From Taishania sp045629585 (GTDB lineage Bacteria; Bacteroidota; Bacteroidia; Flavobacteriales_D; Crocinitomicaceae), in contig JAZQRM010000092.1 in the NCBI GenBank assembly GCA_045629585.1, positions 4,054 through 68,053 on the forward strand: a DNA stretch of 64,000 nucleotides, written 5' to 3'. The position numbers were made by a program, and so were the translations under genes. Below the pieces are notes generated by a model. It saw only the letters and a program-made list of their open reading frames with translations. It searched no databases and was not told the origin of the DNA. Of this stretch, positions 17,895-25,911 are shown in pieces (position 1 is the first letter of the stretch; every line of letters begins with the position of its first letter).

Positions 17895-19169
17895 ATGATA
17901 GAAGAACTATACACCTATTTTTTGCAAAGTAACGGGATATCAACGGATACTCGTAATATAATCCATGACTCAATCTTTTTTGCATTGAAAGGAGCCAATT
18001 TTGACGGAAACCTATTTGCAATAGATGCATTAAACCAAGGAGCAAAATTTGCAGTTGTCGACAACGAGGAAATAGCAAAAATACATGCAAAATTATTTTT
18101 TGTACCTGACGTGTTAAAAGCTTTACAAGATCTGGCTCTACACCACCGTTTACAGTTTGACATCCCCGTAATTGGTATAACAGGAAGTAACGGAAAAACA
18201 ACAACTAAAGAATTAATAGCTATAGTCCTCGAACAGAAATATAAAATACTGTATACTAAAGGAAATCTAAACAACCATATTGGTGTTCCTTTAACACTGC
18301 TCCAACTGAATAGCACCCATGAAATTGCCGTAATAGAAATGGGGGCAAATAAGTTTAAAGATATTGAAGAGTTGTGTGATATTGCTTTACCGACTCATGG
18401 TATCATTACAAACATTGGAAAAGCACATCTAGAAGGTTTTATCGATTTTGAAGGAGTCTTAAAAACAAAAAAAGAATTATACGATAGCGTTGCCAAAAGA
18501 AAAGGTGTACTGTTCTTAAATAACGATGATAAAATACTTTCCGACATTATCCCCCCTACTCGAATTATAACCTATGGAAAACATAACAGCACAGTTACAG
18601 GAAAACTATTAGACTTAAATCCATTTGTAGAATTCGAATTCACATTCGATTCAGAAACCTCAGGGAAAATTGCAACAAAATTAATTGGAGAATACAATTT
18701 CTACAATTTCCTTGCAAGTATCGCAATTGGAACTTATTTCAATGTCAGTAAAAGGCAGATAATAGAGGGATTAACAAACTATCAACCAACAAATAATCGG
18801 TCACAAGTATCTAAAACAAATAAAAACACACTGATCATTGATTGTTACAATGCGAATCCGACAAGTATGGCCGCAGCACTATACTCTTTTGCGAAAATAA
18901 AAAGTGTAAATAAGATCGCATTCTTAGGTGCCATGAAAGAATTGGGCCGTGATTCATTACAAGAACATCAAAAAATCGTTGATTTAGCAAAATCGCTAAA
19001 TATTGATACGGTACTAATTGGACCTGAATTCACTAACACGGTACACGACTTCAAACTTTTCCATTCAACAGATGAATTAATCAACACTGGAATTTCCACA
19101 GAAAACCATCTTATCCTCTTAAAAGGTTCAAGAAGCATTGGACTAGAAAATCTAATAAACTTATTATAA
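17895..19169 (+). CDS. murF: UDP-N-acetylmuramoyl-tripeptide--D-alanyl-D-alanine ligase
   Basis: 424 residues. Cytoplasmic Mur ligase that adds D-Ala-D-Ala to the UDP-MurNAc tripeptide, the last cytoplasmic peptide step of peptidoglycan synthesis. Three Mur domains are visible: the N-terminal UDP-binding part, the central ATPase with GSNGKTTT at 97-104 and NIGKAHLEGF near 175, and the C-terminal domain with IIDCYNANPTSM. The gene lies straight behind the gldJ terminator, and the reductase gene follows 2 nt after its stop. Confidence 0.95.
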   Translation: MIEELYTYFLQSNGISTDTRNIIHDSIFFALKGANFDGNLFAIDALNQGAKFAVVDNEEIAKIHAKLFFVPDVLKALQDLALHHRLQFDIPVIGITGSNGKTTTKELIAIVLEQKYKILYTKGNLNNHIGVPLTLLQLNSTHEIAVIEMGANKFKDIEELCDIALPTHGIITNIGKAHLEGFIDFEGVLKTKKELYDSVAKRKGVLFLNNDDKILSDIIPPTRIITYGKHNSTVTGKLLDLNPFVEFEFTFDSETSGKIATKLIGEYNFYNFLASIAIGTYFNVSKRQIIEGLTNYQPTNNRSQVSKTNKNTLIIDCYNANPTSMAAALYSFAKIKSVNKIAFLGAMKELGRDSLQEHQKIVDLAKSLNIDTVLIGPEFTNTVHDFKLFHSTDELINTGISTENHLILLKGSRSIGLENLINLL

Positions 19170-19171
19170 GA

Positions 19172-19861
19172 ATGAAAACAGCTATACTTCTTGGAGCGAC
19201 CGGGATGATCGGAAATGAAATTTTGGAAAATCTTTCAAATGATGATCTATATACGTCTATTTACGTATATTCAAGATCACCAATCAACCACAAAAGCGCA
19301 AAAATTAAAAATATCCTAACAGATTTTTCAGATATCGAGCAACTTACATTTCCTGACAAAGTAGACAGCTTATTTTCTTGTCTAGGTACAACCCGAAAAA
19401 AAACACCCGATTTAACTAAATACGCTTTTATAGAAATCGAAATACCTATTCAAATGGTAAAAAGGTCTTTACAAATAGGTTTAAAACAAGTACATTACAT
19501 CTCATCGATTGGTGCTAATCCGATGGCAAAAAACTACTACCTAAAATTAAAAGGTACCGCTGAAAAAGAATTAAGCAATCTAGATATATCATCTTTATAT
19601 ATCTATCAGCCTGGCTTTTTAATTGGTGAAAGAAAGAATTATTCCACAGGAGAACGCTTAATTCAAAAATTAGTCCAACCATTTGATCTTTTTTGTGTCG
19701 GAAAAGCTAAAAAATACCACTCCATAAAAAAAGAACAACTAGCTTCCGCCATAGTTAGCATAGATAAGGAAAACAACAAAGGTTCTTATGTCTTAGATTA
19801 CAGTACACTTGAAGGTTACTTCAAAAAGCAACTAAAAAAAACACAACTATCTGATTTTTAA
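19172..19861 (+). CDS. NAD(P)-binding Rossmann oxidoreductase (HTATIP2/TIP30-like)
   Basis: 229 residues. The N-terminal dinucleotide fold is plain (AILLGATGMIGNEIL). SCLGTTRKK and the YISSIGANP segment near residue 110, followed by YYLKLKGTAEKEL with the Tyr/Lys-type pair, match the atypical short-chain dehydrogenase group around TIP30. YIYQPGFLIGER is also typical. No substrate can be named. It forms a transcript with murF (2-nt gap), which may be only positional. Confidence 0.8.
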   Translation: MKTAILLGATGMIGNEILENLSNDDLYTSIYVYSRSPINHKSAKIKNILTDFSDIEQLTFPDKVDSLFSCLGTTRKKTPDLTKYAFIEIEIPIQMVKRSLQIGLKQVHYISSIGANPMAKNYYLKLKGTAEKELSNLDISSLYIYQPGFLIGERKNYSTGERLIQKLVQPFDLFCVGKAKKYHSIKKEQLASAIVSIDKENNKGSYVLDYSTLEGYFKKQLKKTQLSDF

Positions 19862-20042
19862 GTAAAAACAATCCTTAAATTCTTGTAAATATAAAACAAT
19901 AATACTACTTTTAGTACTCACAAAAAAATATACTAAAACGTACTATGCAAAGCCAAAGCAAATCTGAAAAATAAGACTCCTATCGTTTATTAAAACGTAG
20001 CCTTTATTGATTATAAAAGAACAATTAAGAACGTAGCTGTCC
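19862..20042. other. Intergenic region with inverted repeat, no gene seen
   Basis: AT-rich stretch without a credible ORF. It holds an 8-bp inverted repeat TTTTAGTA/TACTAAAA (19909-19916 with 19931-19938) that could be a weak hairpin after the reductase gene. The rest, up to the promoter at 20043, shows nothing I can name. Confidence 0.4.
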
Positions 20043-20050
20043 TATCTTTG
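20043..20050 (+). promoter_or_regulatory. Promoter -7 box of the small RNA candidate
   Basis: TATCTTTG, an exact TAnnTTTG, far from any start codon on this strand. Transcription would start near 20054-20056. Confidence 0.5.
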
Positions 20051-20054
20051 TAGT

Positions 20055-20275
20055 ATTGCTTATTATAATAAATTAGAAATATATACTTTGTTTAATGGCA
20101 AAGTTTTGAATAAATAAATGGTCACAACTAAACCTGGATAAATTAGTTTTGGAACACATATTTTCTGCTTAAATGGTCAAAGCACAAGATATCCAAAGTG
20201 AAATATCCCCTGTTAGGTATAAGGTAGTTCACTCTATTTTATGATTAGCCCCGATTAACGTCAGGGCTTTTTTTT
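20055..20275 (+). ncRNA. Candidate small RNA, about 220 nt
   Basis: A promoter box (20043-20050) and a strong terminator (20247-20275) enclose about 220 nt with no credible ORF. Local pairings include ACTTTG/CAAAGT around TTTAATGG, AACTAA/TTAGTT, GCTT/AAGC and a longer AGTGAA/TTCACT. TAAATGGTCA occurs twice (20115-20124 and 20170-20179), with a related AATGGCA in the first hairpin loop. It lacks marks of tmRNA (no tRNA-like ends) and of RNase P RNA. A divergent 6S-type RNA is a possibility. Expression is not proven. Confidence 0.45.
20247..20275 (+). terminator. Terminator of the small RNA candidate
   Basis: Stem AGCCC-c-GA / TC-a-GGGCT with loop TTAACG, then a run of eight Ts. The nearest upstream gene on this strand ends about 390 nt earlier, which supports a separate transcript. 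Confidence 0.75.
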
Positions 20276-20300
20276 AGCAAAAACTTAAAATATTGAATAC

Positions 20301-20328
20301 AAAAAAAAGGAAGCTCTCACTTCCTTTT
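20301..20328 (-). terminator. Terminator of the acyl-CoA dehydrogenase gene
   Basis: Stem AAAAGGAAG/CTTCCTTTT (20305-20313 with 20320-20328) with a T run on the minus strand. Confidence 0.85.
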
Positions 20329-20350
20329 AATATCATAACTGTATAGAATA

Positions 20351-21493
20351 TTATGCTTTCAATACATTTCTAGAAATAACAATCTTTTGCACTTCCGAAG
20401 TACCTTCATAAATCTGTGTAATTTTAGCATCACGCATTAAACGCTCTACATGGTATTCTTTAACAAATCCGTATCCTCCGTGTATTTGAACTGCTTCAAC
20501 CGTATGTTCCATCGCAACTCTTGATGCAAACAATTTAGCCATCGCTCCAGATTGATCGTAGTTACGACCCATATCTTTATCAATTGCAGCAGCATAAACT
20601 AAATATTGTGCAGCTTGAATATCAGTCGCCATATCAGCCAACTTAAAAGCTATCGCTTGATGTTGAGCAATTGGTTTACCGAAAGCTTGACGTTCTTTTG
20701 CATATGCAGTAGATAACTCTAATGCACCACCTGCGATCCCTAAAGCTTGCGCAGCGATTCCGATACGTCCTCCAGAAAGAACTTTCATTGCAAAAGTAAA
20801 TCCAAATCCATCTTCACCAATACGGTTTTCTTTAGGAACTTTCACATCGTTGAATAATAAAGTATGCGTATCAGATCCACGGATCCCCATTTTATCTTCT
20901 TTAGCTCCGACAATGAAACCTTCCATACCACGCTCCACAATAAAAGCGTTAATACCTTTATGTCCAGCTTCAACATCTGTTTGAGCTATCACCAAATAAT
21001 AAGATGCTGAAGAACCATTAGTAATCCAGTTTTTTGTTCCGTTTAATAAATAATAATCCCCCATATCAATCGCTGTTGTGCGTTGAGAGGTAGCATCTGA
21101 ACCAGCTTCTGGTTCAGACAAACAGAAAGCTCCAATGGCACCACCTGTAGCAAGTGGAACTAAATATTTTTGTTTTTGTTCTTCTGATCCATATTTTTCT
21201 AAGCCCCAACATACCAAAGAATTGTTAACAGACATACATACTGAAGTTGATGCATCAACCTTTGAAATTTCTTCCATTGCTAAAACATAAGACAATGTAT
21301 CCATTCCACTTCCTCCGTACTTAGGATCAACCATCATCCCCATAAAACCTAATTCCGCTAATTGCTTAATTTCTTCGGCTGGGAATCGTTGCTCATTATC
21401 TCGTTCGATAACTCCTGGCTTTAATACATTTTGAGCAAAATCTCTTGCGGCTGCTTTTACAGCTAATTGCTCTTCAGTTAAATCAAAATTCAT
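20351..21493 (-). CDS. Acyl-CoA dehydrogenase
   Basis: 380 residues, normal length. FAD enzyme of fatty-acid or branched-chain acyl-CoA oxidation in the cytoplasm. All three domains are present: the helical N-terminus, the FAD-binding beta middle (FCLSEPEAGSDATS, NWITNG) and the helical C-terminus (GRIGIAAQALGIA, AFGKPI, QIHGGYGFVKEY). The catalytic base is Glu363 in IYEGTSE, the position used by short/medium-chain and butyryl-CoA type enzymes. It stands alone with its own promoter and terminator. Chain-length preference cannot be read off. Confidence 0.93.
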   Translation of the reverse strand: MNFDLTEEQLAVKAAARDFAQNVLKPGVIERDNEQRFPAEEIKQLAELGFMGMMVDPKYGGSGMDTLSYVLAMEEISKVDASTSVCMSVNNSLVCWGLEKYGSEEQKQKYLVPLATGGAIGAFCLSEPEAGSDATSQRTTAIDMGDYYLLNGTKNWITNGSSASYYLVIAQTDVEAGHKGINAFIVERGMEGFIVGAKEDKMGIRGSDTHTLLFNDVKVPKENRIGEDGFGFTFAMKVLSGGRIGIAAQALGIAGGALELSTAYAKERQAFGKPIAQHQAIAFKLADMATDIQAAQYLVYAAAIDKDMGRNYDQSGAMAKLFASRVAMEHTVEAVQIHGGYGFVKEYHVERLMRDAKITQIYEGTSEVQKIVISRNVLKA

Positions 21494-21521
21494 ATATCTT
21501 TGGGTTTCTTATAGACTTTCA

Positions 21522-21529
21522 CAAATTTA
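21522..21529 (-). promoter_or_regulatory. Promoter -7 box of the acyl-CoA dehydrogenase gene
   Basis: Minus-strand TAAATTTG, 28 nt upstream of the ATG at 21493. Confidence 0.45.
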
Positions 21530-21547
21530 AACGATTATTTGGATTTT

Positions 21548-22624
21548 ATGGACTCGCAAAGCACTTATTATTTGATCGGACTAATGTCAGGAACGTCCTT
21601 AGATGGGATAGATTTATGCTATGCACAGTATATTTTGGAAGATTCTAAATGGAGCTACAACATATTAGCCACAAAAACCTATGCTTACACAACATCCTTT
21701 ATAGCACGTATAGAAAGGGCTAAAGAAAGCTCAGCACTAGAAATTACACGTTTAGATAACGAACTCGGCTTATTTTATGGAGAGCAAATAAATACATTTA
21801 TAAACGAATTTAACATTTCAAAAAAAAATATAAATGCAATTGCCTCTCATGGTCATACTATCTTTCATCTTCCAGAAGAGAAAATTACCTTACAGATAGG
21901 ATGCGGAACAAATATCACACTAAAAACTGGTATCCCAACCATCAACAATTTTAGATTAAAAGATGTCAGATCTGGTGGACAAGGTGCTCCGTTAGTTCCA
22001 ATTGGTGATCAACTGCTCTTTGACGAGAATTATTGCGCATTTCTAAACATTGGTGGTTTTGCAAATATTTCCTTTAAAAAGAAAAACAAACAAATCGGTT
22101 TCGATATCTGCCCAACAAACTTTGTTCTTAACAAATGGTCTCAAAAAATGGGCCTCCCTTATGACGACAAGGGAAATATTGCAAGCGAAGGTCAAATTGA
22201 TATAAAACTACTTGAACGACTCAATAAGCACACCCGCTATCAAAGCAAACACTTCACCTCATTAGGAAGTGAATGGGTGGAAGAAAATATAAATCCAATA
22301 CTTGAAGATACGATAAGCCCTTCAACCGTATTGGCAACATTTACAGAACATATCGCTACACAAATTGCGAACGTAATTAATCAAAACCATTTAGCTAATA
22401 TCCTTGTGACTGGAGGCGGAGCTTATAATAAACATCTAATGAATCGCATTCAAGCACAAATCAAAGGCCAATTAACGATACCCAATTCTAATTTAATCGA
22501 GTTTAAAGAAGCATTAATATTCGGATTATTAGGCGCTCTATTCTTAAGAAATGAACCCAACTGTTTAGCTGAAATAACTGGAGCTCCTTATAATGTAGTT
22601 GGCGGAATTCTTCATACCTTGTGA
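21548..22624 (+). CDS. anmK: Anhydro-N-acetylmuramic acid kinase
   Basis: 358 residues from the ATG at 21548; an in-frame TTG at 21539 is weaker. Phosphorylates and opens 1,6-anhydro-MurNAc during cell-wall recycling. Sugar-kinase ATPase fold with MSGTSLDG at residues 13-20, the FLNIGGFANIS phosphate loop, GFDICPTNF, and the adenine-binding LVTGGGAYNK near the C-terminus. The stop overlaps a possible GTG of the next gene, so the two are coupled or co-transcribed. Confidence 0.95.
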   Translation: MDSQSTYYLIGLMSGTSLDGIDLCYAQYILEDSKWSYNILATKTYAYTTSFIARIERAKESSALEITRLDNELGLFYGEQINTFINEFNISKKNINAIASHGHTIFHLPEEKITLQIGCGTNITLKTGIPTINNFRLKDVRSGGQGAPLVPIGDQLLFDENYCAFLNIGGFANISFKKKNKQIGFDICPTNFVLNKWSQKMGLPYDDKGNIASEGQIDIKLLERLNKHTRYQSKHFTSLGSEWVEENINPILEDTISPSTVLATFTEHIATQIANVINQNHLANILVTGGGAYNKHLMNRIQAQIKGQLTIPNSNLIEFKEALIFGLLGALFLRNEPNCLAEITGAPYNVVGGILHTL

Positions 22625-22641
22625 GCCTCAAACAAGGCATT

Positions 22642-23871
22642 ATGAAAGAGTTATTAAGAAAATTTGAACAAAAACAACCCGAAATAGTATTTGAATGGTC
22701 TGATAGTGAGACAGATGCAAAAGGATGGGTAGTCATTAATTCACTAAGAGGTGGTGCTGCTGGTGGTGGTACTCGCATGCGTGTTGGATTGGATAAAAGA
22801 GAAGTAGAATCACTTGCAAAAACAATGGAAGTGAAATTTACAGTTGCTGGTCCAGCAATTGGAGGTGCTAAATCTGGAATTAATTTTGACCCTAAAGACC
22901 CTCGTAAACACGAAGTGTTGAGACGTTGGTACAAAGCTGTTGCTCCATTGCTTAAGAACTATTATGGAACAGGTGGAGATATGAACGTAGATGAAGTACA
23001 CGAAGTGATTCCGATGTGTGAAGAAGTTGGTGTTCTACATCCACAAGAAGGTGTTTTCAACGGCCACTTCTCCCCTTCTGATGAGCAAAAGAAAAAAAGA
23101 ATCGCACAGTTACAACAAGGAGTTTTACTACCTGTTACAAACGAAATATTAAGTCCAGATGTTACTAAGAAATTTAACGTAGCTGACATGATCACTGGAT
23201 TCGGTGTTTCAGAATCAGTACGTTTATTCTTCAACAAATGGGCAGACAGTGTAAAAGATAAAAAAGTAATCGTACAAGGTTGGGGAAATGTTGCCTCGGC
23301 TGGAGCATTTTACTTAGCACAAAATGGTGCAAAAATAGTTGGTATAATTGACAGAGTTGGTGGAGTAATCAATAAAGATGGCTTTACATTTGACGAAATA
23401 AAGGAGCTCTTTTTATCGAAAAATGGAAACGAATTGAATGCAACCAATATGTTGTCATTTGAAGAAGTTAATACTCAAATATGGGACGTACCTGCAGATG
23501 TATTCATCCCTTGTGCAGCCTCTCGTATCGTCACTCAAGATCAAGCAGAAAGAATGATCAATAAAGGTTTGAAAGTAATCGCTTCAGGTGCCAATGTTCC
23601 TTTTGCAGATCAAGAAATTTTCTTTGGACCAATTGCAGCGTATGTAGACGAAAACATTGCAATGATTCCTGATTTCATCTCCAACTGCGGAATGGCTAGA
23701 GTATTTGCTTATTTAATGTCAAGTGATATAGATAAGATTGAAGATAACGCAATTTTTGAAGATGTTACAACGACCATCGACAACGCGTTGACAAATATTT
23801 ACAAGCGTAATCAAACCAAAACTGGAATTGCCAATACAGCATTTGAAATCGCGTTAGAGCAACTCGTATAA
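22642..23871 (+). CDS. Glu/Leu/Phe/Val amino-acid dehydrogenase
   Basis: 410 residues from the ATG at 22642, where homologues of this group begin (MKELLRKFEQK); a GTG at 22621 overlapping the anmK stop is possible. Oxidative deamination of an amino acid with NAD(P), or the reverse. Substrate half: LRGGAAGGGTRM, AGPAIGGAKSGINFDP (catalytic Lys in GGAKSG) and the YGTGGDMNVDEV stretch. Rossmann half: VIVQGWGNVASAGAFYL. It ends IANTAFEIALEQLV. Likely a glutamate or branched-chain type enzyme; the exact substrate is open. Confidence 0.9.
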   Translation: MKELLRKFEQKQPEIVFEWSDSETDAKGWVVINSLRGGAAGGGTRMRVGLDKREVESLAKTMEVKFTVAGPAIGGAKSGINFDPKDPRKHEVLRRWYKAVAPLLKNYYGTGGDMNVDEVHEVIPMCEEVGVLHPQEGVFNGHFSPSDEQKKKRIAQLQQGVLLPVTNEILSPDVTKKFNVADMITGFGVSESVRLFFNKWADSVKDKKVIVQGWGNVASAGAFYLAQNGAKIVGIIDRVGGVINKDGFTFDEIKELFLSKNGNELNATNMLSFEEVNTQIWDVPADVFIPCAASRIVTQDQAERMINKGLKVIASGANVPFADQEIFFGPIAAYVDENIAMIPDFISNCGMARVFAYLMSSDIDKIEDNAIFEDVTTTIDNALTNIYKRNQTKTGIANTAFEIALEQLV

Positions 23872-23887
23872 ATCACTTTTAACATAG

Positions 23888-23946
23888 CGATGTTAATCTT
23901 ATTCATACACTACCTGATTGTTTATCATTAACATCGACTATTTTTA
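23888..23946. repeat. 10-bp inverted repeat between dehydrogenase and exbB
   Basis: CGATGTTAAT (23888-23897) and ATTAACATCG (23937-23946) are perfect reverse complements with 39 nt between. A TTTTT follows soon after. The loop is long for a terminator, so an operator or a weak terminator are both possible. Confidence 0.4.
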
Positions 23947-24010
23947 CATTATCTTTTACACTAAACACGTTGTAGAAGCGTTAAAACATAAATATTAATA
24001 TCTATTTTGT

Positions 24011-24721
24011 ATGTCGTTAATTATGCAAATATCGCCAGAAGGCGTTGAATCAAACACGGGAATTAAGGAAGTCAGCTTATGGGAGATTCTTGCGGGCGAT
24101 GGAACAATGGCTAACCCTGGAATTGGAACAAGTGGTTGGTTAATTTGTGGTTCCCTAGCTATAATGTTAGGATATGCAGTATTTATTTTCGTCGAAAGAT
24201 ATTTAGCATTGCGCAAAGCTTCTAAAGAAGAACAAGGATTCTTACAAAATGTAAAGACAAACTTAGCGGATGGTAAAATTGATCAAGCATTAGCAATTTG
24301 TGCTCGTTCATCTTCACCTTCAGCGAGAATGTTAGAGAAAGGTATTGCTAAATTAGGAAAACCCTTAGATGTAATCTCAAATACAATCGAGAACCAAGGT
24401 AAATTTGAAATCATGCGTTTAGAACAACGTGTAGGTTTTCTCGCTACAGCTTCAGGTTCTGGTCCAATGATCGGTTTCTTTGGAACGGTAGTAGGGATGG
24501 TTGCTATGTTCATCGATTTACAAAACGCAACTTCATTAAGTGTACAAGTTATTGCTCCTGGTATTATGACAGCGATGATTACAACCGTTTGTGGTTTGAT
24601 CGTAGGTATTTTCGCGCATATGGGTTACAACTATTTATTAGGAAAAATCAGTGAGGTAGTTTACGAAATGGAAAATACGGCTATCGAATTCCTAGAGTTA
24701 TTAGACAAACCAGGTAAATAA
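24011..24721 (+). CDS. exbB: MotA/TolQ/ExbB proton-channel protein
   Basis: 236 residues. Inner-membrane pentamer subunit of the proton-driven motor that powers TonB-dependent outer-membrane transport. Three membrane helices: about 43-63, then the paired C-terminal ones around GSGPMIGFFGTVVGMVAMF and VIAPGIMTAMITTVCGLIVG, the conserved channel region. First of an exbB-exbD-tonB-folC run with 8-nt, overlapping and 1-nt junctions, a common order in this phylum. TolQ cannot be fully excluded, but the TonB partner downstream supports ExbB. Confidence 0.9.
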   Translation: MSLIMQISPEGVESNTGIKEVSLWEILAGDGTMANPGIGTSGWLICGSLAIMLGYAVFIFVERYLALRKASKEEQGFLQNVKTNLADGKIDQALAICARSSSPSARMLEKGIAKLGKPLDVISNTIENQGKFEIMRLEQRVGFLATASGSGPMIGFFGTVVGMVAMFIDLQNATSLSVQVIAPGIMTAMITTVCGLIVGIFAHMGYNYLLGKISEVVYEMENTAIEFLELLDKPGK

Positions 24722-24729
24722 TTCACAGT

Positions 24730-25140
24730 ATGAATTTTGGAACAAATAGAAACAAACCCCTTGCTGAAGGTGGAATGTCTTCAATGACCGATTTGGTTTT
24801 CTTACTCTTGATTTTCTTTATCATCATGAGTATCATGACCAACAATACAGTACACGTTGATTTACCGAAAAACTCGGAAATTCCTACAGAGCAAAATCCT
24901 ACAACTGCAACTTTGGTTGTTACGGAGGAAAATAAATACGTAGTTTTCCCTGGTGGATCTATGGAAATGCCAATGGAATTTGATGAAATTAGAGACCTGA
25001 CAGCTGCTGCGGTAGAAAGTTCAGGTGAAATGAAATTAAAAATCGAAGGACATAAACAAGCATCTTACGAAGCGATTTTCAATGCATTAGCTTTAACAAA
25101 AGCAAATGGTTGGACACCTGTTTTAGCATACGACGACTAA
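24730..25140 (+). CDS. exbD: ExbD/TolR biopolymer transport protein
   Basis: 136 residues. One N-terminal membrane helix containing the proton-carrying Asp21 (GGMSSMTDLVFLLLIFFIIM), then a periplasmic domain. Works inside the ExbB pentamer. Its stop TAA overlaps the ATG of the tonB-like gene by one base (TAATG), so translation is likely coupled. Confidence 0.93.
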   Translation: MNFGTNRNKPLAEGGMSSMTDLVFLLLIFFIIMSIMTNNTVHVDLPKNSEIPTEQNPTTATLVVTEENKYVVFPGGSMEMPMEFDEIRDLTAAAVESSGEMKLKIEGHKQASYEAIFNALALTKANGWTPVLAYDD

Positions 25141-25910
25141 TGGCAACAATTCAAGTAACTAATAAAAAAGATTTAACGTGGGGCCGCATAGCTGGTATGC
25201 TCACTGTCTTAGTATTGTTCTTAATTTGTCGCTTTTTAGTTTGGGAAGAAGCAGATCCGAAACCTGAAATCATTCCTTTACAAACCGTGATGGCGGAAAC
25301 AATAGAATTAAAAGATCTTGTTGTTGTAAAAGAAGCTGGAGGATCAACAGGAGCAAAAGGAGACCCTGCAGATGACAAAGTTGTCGTGAAAGAAGTGATT
25401 CAACAACGTCAAGAAGTTATCACAGATAATTCGTCAACTAACACAAATACCATTACGCAATCATCAGGAAAATCAAACAAGGACAATACAAACCAAAACT
25501 CGGAAAATACCGCATCTTCAACAACCCCAGTTTCTACTAATCCCTTTGGAAAAGGTGGAACTGGAGGAGGTCGTGGGGCAGGTTCAAGTGATGTATTTGG
25601 TACAGATAGTGGAAAAGAAGGTTCTGGTAGCGGAACATCATCCGGTAATGGAAAAGCACGCGTCCGATATAACGAAATTTCCACATCTGGAATCGTAGTA
25701 ACAAGTGAAGTACAAGTACGTTTAATCTTAACGGTAAGCGAAGATGGACAAGTTGTTGCAGCAAGAACGGTTGGAGCAGGAACAACAACGAATGATCAAC
25801 GCGTAATCAATCAAGTGGTGTCTTCTTGCAAAGCACAATTACGTTATGAAAAAAGACCAGGTGGAGGATATACTGAAGAATATTATACCGCGCTAATAAA
25901 ACCCAACTAA
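25140..25910 (+). CDS. TonB-like energy transducer
   Basis: 256 residues from the ATG at 25140, the base shared with the exbD stop; an in-frame upstream start at 25110 would lie deep in exbD. One membrane helix (about residues 15-33), then a low-complexity linker rich in Ser, Asn, Thr and Gly that spans the periplasm, then a C-terminal TonB-type domain (VQVRLILTVSEDGQVVAA, with a conserved Tyr-rich end). It would transmit motor energy to outer-membrane receptors. The linker is polar and Gly-rich rather than Pro-rich as in enteric TonB. Confidence 0.87.
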   Translation: MATIQVTNKKDLTWGRIAGMLTVLVLFLICRFLVWEEADPKPEIIPLQTVMAETIELKDLVVVKEAGGSTGAKGDPADDKVVVKEVIQQRQEVITDNSSTNTNTITQSSGKSNKDNTNQNSENTASSTTPVSTNPFGKGGTGGGRGAGSSDVFGTDSGKEGSGSGTSSGNGKARVRYNEISTSGIVVTSEVQVRLILTVSEDGQVVAARTVGAGTTTNDQRVINQVVSSCKAQLRYEKRPGGGYTEEYYTALIKPN

Positions 25911-25911
25911 A

